Shown: piece by piece, positions 1 to 12,145 of the stretch | How the letters are laid out: the number at the start of each line of letters is the position of its first letter | How positions within the stretch are numbered: the first letter of the stretch is position 1 | Source: Glandiceps talaboti | Taxonomy: Eukaryota; Hemichordata; Enteropneusta; Spengelidae | DNA: 43,500 bases | Direction: 5' to 3' | NCBI RefSeq assembly: GCF_964340395.1 | Contig: NC_135563.1 | Span: forward strand, 15,409,651 to 15,453,150 | Made by a program: the position numbers and the translations under genes | Notes under the pieces: generated by a model | Seen by the model: the letters and a program-made list of their open reading frames with translations, nothing else | Databases searched by the model: none | Told to the model about the DNA's origin: nothing

Positions 1-461
1 TTGTTATTTTTAAATATTTATCTATTTATTTCTGGGTGTACACAAAATGACAGTATAAAAATAAGAACAAATACTGCAACACAGACGGAACCGTAGAAAT
101 ACGAAAACAGACCGTGGAGTAAATGACAAAGAACAAGAATACAAATACTATTACATACATATAGCTGCCAGTGAATGATACGTAAGTGATGGTTTTCAAT
201 TTTTGCACAAGCTTAGCAGATAAAGCTTGCTTAATTTGACTCAGAGATAGGGAGGACTGGTATTATATAGATGAATCGTCCAAAGAGAATAAAATGGAGT
301 GATCATGAAAAGGTTATTTATAAAATATCGGTCTTAAGTGTCAAATGCATGTACATGAAATATCAAATTTCCAATAATTTATGATAGTGATTTATATTAT
401 TACCTGAGTAAATTCATAATTTTTCAGTTACTTTTACGAAGAGATAGACAGCAGCATGCAC

Positions 462-705
462 TTGGATTGCTTTGCTATTTGGTGTGTATGTCCCTTGGGT
501 AGGTTACTCAGATTTCTTCATGCCAAGTTGATACGAGTGATTTTCTATTGTAAGAGATTTTTTCTGTATTTTGGTTAAAAATCATATTTTCGACTTCTTC
601 TCAGAAACAGGTGGGTCGGATTGCTTTGTTATGTGGTATGTCGCATTTGATGTGAAGCTATTCGGATTTGTTCATGTCAAGTTGATAATTTGTGTAATTT
701 TCTGT
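462..705. repeat. Diverged ~145-bp duplication
   Basis: GGATTGCTTTGCTATTTGGT near 462 and GGATTGCTTTGTTATGTGGT near 612 start two related segments, each with CTCAGATTTCTTCATGCCAAG or its relative and a GATTTTCTATTGTAAG-like end. Confidence 0.6.
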
Positions 706-1059
706 TCTTGTACAACACTAACAATTATGGCATAATTGTTATTGGGTACACCCTATTGGATTGAAAAAAACCAACATAAATTCTACCATGATGAACAACA
801 ACTATAGAAGTGAACAATTTTCAGAACTCATAAAATGAAGAAACTTGTTTTGTAATCATAACTTAACTAATGATGCCGGGAGAAATGTTTTGTAAGGAAG
901 TTTTTGACTAGGTTTATAGGTTATGTTGACCTGGGAACCACAAACTCTTCACCAATATGGTTATTTTTAAATGTAGCACAATGGTTTCTAGACAACGCAG
1001 ATTCACCTTGTCCATCTCCTGTACAATTTACATAACACTGATGGCAGTATTACCGTATG

Positions 1060-1160
1060 CATTGTCGCTAACCAGAGCTTGTTTTTCTGCGACACATCGA
1101 AAAGACGATGCCGTAAAAGAAAAGACGATGCCGTAAAAGAGGCTGTGGTTTCCGACAATG
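1060..1160. repeat. Small inverted repeat around a 21-bp tandem duplication
   Basis: CATTGTCGCTAACCAGAGC at 1060 is an imperfect inverted match to GCTGTGGTTTCCGACAATG ending at 1160. Between them AAAAGACGATGCCGTAAAAG occurs twice in tandem (from about 1099). Could be a small foldback element remnant. Confidence 0.5.
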
Positions 1161-1496
1161 TACCTTATGTTTATGATGCATAGGACCATAAAAACAGTCT
1201 AGTTGGAAATTTAGTTTCATACAAAAGCTTTTTTATCGTTGTTTTTATGAGTTAAGCAGTGAAATTCATCAAAAAATAACAACAAAATAAAAATAACAGT
1301 AAAACCATAAAGTTTTAGTTACACCGTTACACTCACCTGATTTAGTTCCCCTTGGCACTCTTACACACACTTCAATTTAGTGTTCAAACACATCTATTAG
1401 GTTATGTACTTGTACATATTGCAAAGTACAGACTTTACAGACAGAGAGACAAACAAACAGACAGACAGTCAGTCAGACAGACAGAAAGACAGAGAA

Positions 1497-4025
<2,529 letters not shown>

Positions 4026-4179
4026 TGACCTTTGACCTTGTCAGAAATCAACATATAGAGTACCTTGGCAATGACCCTTCACCTCAATGTATGCAGCTTG
4101 GCATGACCTTTCACCTTGTCAGAAGTCAATGGTTGTCTGACAATGACCTTTGACCTTATTATATACTGACCTTTGCCCT
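4026..4179 (-). promoter_or_regulatory. Cluster of five DR1-like nuclear receptor motifs
   Basis: Two perfect copies of TGACCTTTGACCT (4026-4038 and 4144-4156; AGGTCAAAGGTCA on the minus strand) and three near copies (4072-4084, 4104-4116, 4167-4179) in 154 bp, within a loose repeat with CTTGTCAGAA(A/G)TCAA. This is the DR1 consensus of HNF4, RXR heterodimers and COUP-TF. The cluster may simply be a minisatellite. Function is inferred. Confidence 0.45.
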
Positions 4180-4827
4180 TGTATGATGCAAATGTACAAA
4201 TTCCCACAATAATTTGATTTCATTGATTTTGTTACTATGTTAGGATAAATACCGCATTGTCTCTGAGCTGCCTCCGAGGATGAAAATCAAACTCAGCTAT
4301 ACATGGTAAAAAATTTTTAAAAAGTTTTGATTTCCAACTTTTTTAAATACATATTTATCAGATGGTGACCTATAACCCAACGCTACACAAAATCATTTTC
4401 TACAAAAAAAAACTTGTCCATCTCAACATATGTTGATGCCAAGTTAAAATCTTTCAAAATAGAACAATTTCAGAATATTTCTCTCTCACTACAACCTTAA
4501 AACTATACTGATGTCTGTCTGTCTGTCAATAAACAAAAATGTCAAACTGATTGACTTGAATTCCCAATATTAATTACTAGACTTGCTTCCATGGTAAAAG
4601 ATATGTCATACGGTTTGTTTTGTTTCTTAGCTAATCTTAAAATGACTTGAAAATTCTTGACAAAGTAGATTTCTGATAGGAAAAATGCTGACAAATATTC
4701 ATACTTTTTTCTACTTTAATAGTAAAGGTGTATTTTATTTTCACATAAATCTATATCACTTGAAATGTTGTAAAATTTCATCAATACTGTATTCACTTCT
4801 TTAACTGTCACCCATCTCACATTAGGA

Positions 4828-4980
4828 CACCTTCTTCACCCCACCCTTTCCCTACCAAGATACCCTTCACCCCTCCCCTTCCCCTCCAAAGATACCCTTC
4901 ATCCCTCCCCTTCCCCTACCAAGATACCCTTCACCCCTCTCCTTCTCCTCCCAAGATACCCTTCACCCCTCCCCTTCAAC
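4828..4980. repeat. 32-bp polypyrimidine minisatellite, ~5 copies
   Basis: Units start at about 4861, 4893, 4925 and 4957 with TACCCTTCACCCCTCCCC, then a CTTCCCCTCCAAAGA-like end; a diverged unit precedes them. The strand is almost pure pyrimidine in 25-bp blocks, the kind of sequence that can form triplex DNA. Confidence 0.92.
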
Positions 4981-5171
4981 AAAATCATCTTCCTCAATTA
5001 ACATGTGTAGGTTTGGGCAGAAAATAATATCATTTCAAAGAGATTTACTTTTACCATTTGTTATCGTAAGTAATTTGTCTGCAGTGAAAAGGGATTGTAA
5101 TCTTTGGATTGTACCATTGAAAGGAAAGGGGTGCCACTGTCTATGATTGTACATGGGTCTTTGATAACATA

Positions 5172-5320
5172 ACATGCTGGAGAACTTCCCAAGTGTTGCA
5201 TATGTCATGTTATTTCTTGCAAAGATAGGGAGTCTATGATACATTGGTATTTGTTGACATGGCAGGCTGGAAGAACTTCCTAGATCTGCTTAGTGTATCA
5301 GTTCTTACAAAAATAAGGAG
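5172..5320. repeat. Diverged ~90-bp duplication
   Basis: ACATGCTGGAGAACTTCCCA and later GGCAGGCTGGAAGAACTTCC begin two related segments, each followed by a TTCTTGCAAAGATAGGGAGT-like sequence (second copy TTCTTACAAAAATAAGGAGT). Confidence 0.6.
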
Positions 5321-5739
5321 TCAATAGAGAACTGAGTGAAACACTCTAAGTGCAAATGATTTCACAACTCACTATACTACATGTATGTATGGTTCACAGA
5401 TACTGAAAGTAAAAGTATGCTTTCATCTGATATATCGTGTCAGCTGTTCAAAATACAAATGATTCTATACTGTTTGGATAAATATAGCATTACTGGCACA
5501 TCAATTATCTTATCACAAGATTCTCTTTAATGGAAAAATCATATTAATTCTAAATAAATGGTTATTCTTGGCTGCATGAAATTCAATTTTAATTCACTTT
5601 TGTTTGTACACGGAGGTCGTGATTCTATCTCCATGATGAGACATATACAAAGTACAATTTCACTTGACATATTGCAAGACAGATTTATAGCCATTGCTTT
5701 ATACTTCTGTATACACAAACAACACTGTTGCTTGGTAGG

Positions 5740-6420
5740 GAAGTTTCACGTACAAATTGTATGTAAAACATTTGCTATTCTCTTCGTATCACTCATATCC
5801 TTACAGGGCAGTTTCAAAACTTGTATGTGAACACTTTTATTCACTAAACCTTGCAGGGCAGTTTCAATATTTGTATGAACACCTCTGTTACTCATATCAC
5901 ATTGAAGAGCAGTTTCAAGATTCTTTTTCTCATGGACAACAAAAAACATGGTGTTAGTCAGTTTCAAAACTTATACGTGAATTCTTTTTCTTCACGTACA
6001 TAGCAGTACATGGTACAACAGTTTCAAAACTTGTGAACCATTTTCCTCAGAATCAGAACATCATTTGGTATGAAAATTTCAAAACTTGTTATTCGATCAA
6101 CTTGCTGGGCAGTTTCTGAACTTATTTAGTATGTGAAAACTTTCTCTCACAGATAAAGACACACATATGGTATGAAGACAGTTTGGAAACTTGTACGAGA
6201 ACTCTTCAGAATCGTTACTCACATCAGCAGTTTCAAAATATGTATGTGAATTCTTTCCCTCACAGACACAAGCACACATGGTAGTAGACAGTTTCAAAAC
6301 TTGTATGTTACATCTTGATTCTCACAGACACAACACTACTTTCATGGAAACCTTCACAATCACTAAATAAATCCTTTGTACTAACACACACTTAAAGTTG
6401 GAAGGGCAGTTTCACTTCTA
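5740..6420. repeat. Diverged CAGTTTCAAAACTTGTA repeat field in the RhoBTB 3' flank
   Basis: About a dozen copies of a CAGTTTCAAAACTTGTATGT-like core occur at irregular 35-65 bp spacing (near 5742, 5811, 5857, 5912, 5959, 6019, 6077, 6111, 6179, 6230, 6290 and 6404). They are often followed by a TGAATTCTTTTTCTCAC-like stretch. Copies are old and uneven. On the RhoBTB strand the core reads TACAAGTTTTGAAACTG. It may lie in the 3' UTR. Confidence 0.85.
5836..5841 (-). terminator. Candidate RhoBTB poly(A) signal AATAAA
   Basis: The first AATAAA that I see on the minus strand after the stop codon, about 810 nt downstream. Others follow (for example 4734-4739). The hexamer is frequent in AT-rich DNA, so this is a guess. 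Confidence 0.2.
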
Positions 6421-6424
6421 ACCT

Positions 6425-6548
6425 ACAGGTCATTTTCCTCATAGATGGGTACACTCATGCTATGGGGACAGACCATACCCCTTAACTTCACAGGTCATTT
6501 TCCTCATAGATGGGTAAACCCATGCTATGGATGGGGAATAGACCATTG
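6425..6548. repeat. 65-bp tandem duplication just 3' of the RhoBTB stop
   Basis: ACAGGTCATTTTCCTCATAG starts at 6425 and again at 6490, and both copies continue through GATGGGTA, CATGCTATGG and an AGACCAT end. It lies about 100-220 nt beyond the stop codon, so probably in the 3' UTR. Confidence 0.85.
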
Positions 6549-6648
6549 TTTTCTTGGCTCGGCAGTTTTGTAGCCAAAACCTGCAATTCACAAAGTCGTC
6601 ATTCTTCTCAACAAAAGTCATTTCACAATTGGCAGGAATTTTGCACAT

Positions 6649-6897
6649 TTATAAACACCACTTTCGTTTTCCTTTCCTGGTGGTTGTTCTCTCACTTTTG
6701 TCACGTTCAAGCTTTGCTTTGTCGTAATAGTCCTTCTCTTTAAGATACCACAATGGTGGCCACTGGTGGCGCTGTAAATAGTGGGCTTCCCCAGAGTTGA
6801 TACTGTGGAGATGTCGGGCGTATTTCTGGTGGATATCGATGAAATTACTAGCAACGAATGTCAGGCACCACTGATGTAGCTGATTTGCATTGTGCAT
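6649..6897 (-). CDS. RHOBTB: RhoBTB coding exon 8 (residues 662-743 and stop)
   Basis: A 249-nt terminal coding exon, acceptor TTTCTTCAAG, stop TAA ending at 6649. Encodes the RhoBTB C-terminal domain: [19 protein letters not shown], then [20 protein letters not shown] and a basic tail ([12 protein letters not shown]). It aligns with the human [20 protein letters not shown] segment. There is no C-terminal CAAX prenylation box, as expected for RhoBTB1/2. The 3' UTR continues toward lower coordinates. Confidence 0.94.
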   Translation of the reverse strand: MHNANQLHQWCLTFVASNFIDIHQKYARHLHSINSGEAHYLQRHQWPPLWYLKEKDYYDKAKLERDKSERTTTRKGKRKWCL

Positions 6898-9800
6898 CTT
6901 GAAGAAAAGAGAAAAAGAACATTTATCGTATTGAGTCAAAATTAAATCAACTTGATGTTATCCTATAGGTGGTTAAATTGGGGTGATTGGAAGAATACCC
7001 TTCCTGCAAGGGTCTTGGTAACCAAGACTAGATTATTTGTAATTATTATAATTCCCAATCTGGGGTGATTGGAAGGATAGCTCTCCTGCAAGGGTCTCTG
7101 GGTAACCAAGACTAGATTGTTTGTAGTTGTGGTACAGGTAATGCCTAATCTGGGGTGATTAGAAGGATTAGCCCTCTTGTAAGGGTCTCTGGTTAACCGA
7201 GACTAGATTGTTTGTAGTTGTGGTAATACCTAATCTGGGGTGATTGGAAGGCGAGGCCTTGTCCGTCGTAATAACCAAGACTAGATAGTTATGGCTATAA
7301 GCAACATGACAGATTATTTACAACTGTAAGACTGATTGATTTGTATCTATCATTGCAATGACACATTTCCCATAATGCACCATTCACGATGGCAGTAATA
7401 TGCAATGGTCCAGTTAGAAAACTGACAAAGTATAATTTACCTTAGTCACTTTCAGAAGATTGATAACATCTTCTTGGACATCTCGTTCTTTCTCCAAAGC
7501 CAACTGAAATTCCTTGATGATATTTTCCTCAGCTTGGGCAAGTAGATGCGGTAGGCACAGAAAGTTAGCTAGCTCTATGAGATGAAGACACTCAGCTGGC
7601 TTGATAGGTGGGCATTCGTCTGTGTACAGGTACTCCAATAAGACTTGAAAACAACCCTTTGTACCTGGCATGTAGATCTACAGAATAAAATTTATTTCCT
7701 TGAATTTATCGAAAATGGACTTTGTGATTATAACTAGACAATATTTTATACTATGTATATTTCTGATTTACAATTTGATGTGGAATGTATGTACCAACAG
7801 GTAATGAATATCTGATGCGAAATTGCAAAAAATTTTTGTAAATTTTCTGATTTCTAATGTTGTAAAATGTAAAGGAAACAACTATCGGACATTTCACACA
7901 CACATCACATATTACTTATCTATGTATGTAATAATAGTACAACAATGTCGACCAAAACAGACGACAAACTTTTTGGTATTTTTGGAATAAACACTACACA
8001 TGTGATTTGTTGTCATATCTAGGATGACACAAATTAATACACTTCATCAATAAATCTAGTAAATATAGATCACTAACCTCTGTATAGGTACTTTCTCTAA
8101 AATTTCCACCCAACATGGCATGCATCATATCACATCTAGCCATCAACAATGCTTTATGGGCAGCTACCATACCGTCATCTGTCTGAATTACCATATCTAG
8201 GACAACATAGATTAATACACTTCATCAATAAATCCTATAAAATTACAAAATTTATAGCACAGGAACTAATATGGTTCAGGAACAAATCTAACTAGTCCTT
8301 TCATTAGAAAGGCAAGAGAATCGAAACATTAAGCCAGCCAAAGGTATTTTACAATTTCAAACTCGTATCTTAAAAGTATTTTGGGAATGAATATGCTTTT
8401 GATCAAATGTCCTGCAGTCGAGAAATTATCAAAATAACGTTTGTGTTTTTAATCTCTTGGCAACAACTACTAAAATATGTATTCTGGTAAACTGTACATC
8501 ATCGCAATTGTTTGAACAGAAAATATTATAAGTCTACTGGAACTGTTGGATTTTACCGATCACTGACAGGACTAAAACTATTTGTAAACGTGGTATAAAA
8601 TCAGATAAAAGTGATGTCATTTTACGTGTTGTCAAGCAATGCAACCTAGCTGCATGTTAGAGATTTTATATCTGTTGCCGTCAGAATCACGGTCCGTATG
8701 ATGTAGACTGTACGATACATGGTGATGTTCAACCCTATCAAGCTTCTAAACCACAGTGGTAGCTGATAGCATGACACGAATGTCGTATCTTACTGACTAT
8801 GTATGACATTGTTGTCTACTGTAAATAGTGAAGAACCTGTCTTTCTGAAGACGATCGTTAACCAAAAGAGCTTGCAAGCTCATTCAAACTGAACAAAATT
8901 GAATCAATAGTCTAAAATATCTCTCACCATTCCTGATTTACAAACTGATTAATTCCTATCTGAATCACACTCACCTGAAAATAATCCTTTCCTCAGAAAA
9001 TAATCCCTCAATCCTGCCACTCTGCGGCGATGAAACTGGGATACCATCATAGTATTCATGTATGCTTCCTGATTGTGTACATTACTCACTATGGTAACAA
9101 GATCTTCAAGTTGTAGATTTTCAGCCACATTGATGACTTCCTCCAAGTCCACAGTTCCCCACTTCTCATGATCAAAAACGCCCATATACAAGTATTCCAG
9201 ACATACTTGGAAAACAGCCGGTGAAATATGTGGCTTTACTGTGACTACGGTTTGAACATTAGGAGCCCCGCTGATTGGATCTTCCACAGGTTGGAGGTGA
9301 ATCGAAGCAAAAATTGGGCTGTCTAAGGTTTTTCCAGGGAAGCCATGGAACTCAGTCGTGGAATGATTGTTGAAGTACTTTTCCATGCATCCTGATATTT
9401 GATCACTTGGCAGTCGAGTCCTTGGGGCACAGGCTCCTAATGCTTCAACTGAATCTTCACTACTACTCGGAGTCCTAACTGCTTCACTTGTTGGCTTTTT
9501 TCGAACAGTGCCCCCAAGTGGCAACTTTAGGTCGGCAGTAACAGTAGCAGATGGTGTTTCCCAGGAAGACGTACCAGCTGTTGTCACAAAAACCTCTACG
9601 TCAAAATCCTCTCTCTCAATAACTTCTTCCTTGTCAACTTGAGGGGTCTCTCCATCTTTGCATGCAGCTGATTGGTTTAGGTCTGGCACCTCAGAAGTAG
9701 AACTCCCTATCTTATCAGAGAGGTCGGTGAGGAAGATATCATAAAATGTTGGAGAAGCTGCCACCAAGCATACCTACAGAGATAAGATCAAAGTGAATAC

Positions 9801-12087
9801 AGGCATATCTAAGAACATTCTTTATGAGACATAGATATATGACAATTGCAAATTCAATCCCCATATCATATAGTTTTCTGGGGAAAATTCCTTTAGATGA
9901 ATAATTTTGTTTCTTTAATCTCCAAAATATCTGACAGGTAGAGAAAACATTTGAGTCAAAGTAAACAGATTTTTTTTGGTCTTGACATAAATCTTAAGTC
10001 TGAAACGATGTGTTTGATGATTCTTGAATTATTGGGTGATGATCAACTCAGTCAATCCATGGAGGTAGTAACCCATCTATAAATAGGGACCTGGTAGGAT
10101 AGTAGTTGCTACGTGAAGGATTTCATCCTACGTGCTTACATAGGATGCAAGGGATTGTATGTTCCCCAGGGAGTTGTGGAAGTTATAAAGGGTTGTTGTG
10201 TTGACATACAGGTCTTGAACAGGGTCAGCACTATGATAGCTGTCAGTTTTGAACCCCTACTGTGACTCAGTCAACCCAGCTGTATGAATGGTAACCTCAT
10301 AGGACAGAGATTGCTTTACGAAGGATTTGATCCCATGTGCTGATCAGAGAATGCAATGGATTGTATGTTCCCCAGGGAGTTTAAGTTAAATAGGGCTTCT
10401 GTGCCGATATAGGTCTGTGCCAGGAGTAATAGCTGTACAGTGCTATGATCATAATATTCACTGTAGAAAGTGTTTTAAAATGTTCACTATTACGATTGAA
10501 ATTGAATTACTGATTTTACAAATTTTCTATAGCAATCCCATGTTCTTCTCTGTAGATCCATAAGAAGTGTTTTAATGTCTCTTTTAACTTATTGTGCAGC
10601 AATTTTGAATATTTTTAAAACAGAGGAAGCGCTTTAGAAATGAAATAAATATTAAATGTTAAGTACTAGTTCCATGACAACACAGACTTACCCGATGAGC
10701 TGGAATAAGAATACCACGAATTACAAACATGACGTCAGAACACATAGGATTATCTAGTAAACTGCCAATATCTTCAATGAAAGTAGACGACGGAATGTGG
10801 ATGTTGGGAGGGTCTGGTTTGGGTGGCAAGTATGGCTCTTGTAACAATGGCTTCTGTACTTTCCTCAGACTGGACATCCAGAATCGTGTGTGTCGACGTG
10901 ATATGAGAGCAGCACGTATAACGTTATCGAACACTTCACGAATTCCATACAAAGTAATGACGCTTGATTCATAATATGGAGCACCGATGTCTTTGGCAAC
11001 CTGACGACAATCTTGCGGTGGAATGATGTCCTTTTCATAAATTGGCCTGAAAGGTAATCATTTTGGAGTAATGTCATTTCTCAGTACAGAATTGCATTTT
11101 TTTTGCAAAGGAATGAGAAATTTTCAACATGGTTGACCTCAAATTGTCTTCAAGTTGAAGGTTTTTCCAGGAGTGATTTGCAAGTTCATGATTTTCAAGG
11201 ACTCCAGGAATGGTTTTGAAACCCCGGGAGTAGTTTCCAAATCCATGATTTCCAGAGACTTTTCGGGTTCCAGAATGGTTTGGAATTCCAGGACTTTGTA
11301 CTCATATGAACACTGCGTACAATGACCTCTGCTTACGTCACAACACGATTTACTTCAAGTCAGATTGTAAAATTAATCACTGTCTAGATATCAACACATC
11401 CTGTTTCAGATTCTCTACATCTTCAAATAAATGGATTTTGTACAAACGAAGAGTCCTTTTAATTTAGGTCACTTCGTTCTCATGTTATTGAAATCCAATT
11501 AATCTGTCATCTATCACCAACATCTTCTCCTCTGACATTTACCAAAATTACAAGATAAATAGAACTCAAAGATCATCTGTTATTGACAACTAATTCCATC
11601 ACCATGGCAATAATAAGTAGTCCATTTCTTTTATTGGCACTTTGTCAAATCTAGAAATAATCACCAAATGTTGCCTTGAATCCACACACTTCCTGTTTTT
11701 TCATAATACTTAAATATTCAATCAATCAAATTTTCAATTTGAAATTACTTCTTTATCATCTATTTATGGGTTTATCAAAAACAAGAACTGTACTGACTAG
11801 AAAATAGTTCTAATGTATCAAATATGAATGGCGCAATCGAAGCTCACGTATGCCATTATACTACATGTACTACCACCAATGTTTGTCCAAATGGCACTAA
11901 GAACTTATGCTGTGTTTGTGCCAATGGCATTGAAGCACTACTGCTGTGTCTGTTTCAATAGCACTGATTTGAAACACTATCACTGTATTGGTGCCAATGG
12001 CACTGAAGCACTTAACTGCTGTGTGTGTTTCAATGCCACTGAAGCACTTAGTGGCTGTGTCAATTGTACTGAAGCACTATATAACTG

Positions 12088-12145
<58 letters not shown>

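Noticed and set aside
7994-9767. Separate small BTB-protein genes
   Set aside because: The frames at 7994-8194, 7414-7671 and 8949-9767 are consecutive exons of one RhoBTB gene with matching splice phases.
11828-12145. 105-codon plus-strand frame rich in Cys and Val
   Set aside because: Lies antisense in RhoBTB intron 3 over the degenerate repeat and TG microsatellite.
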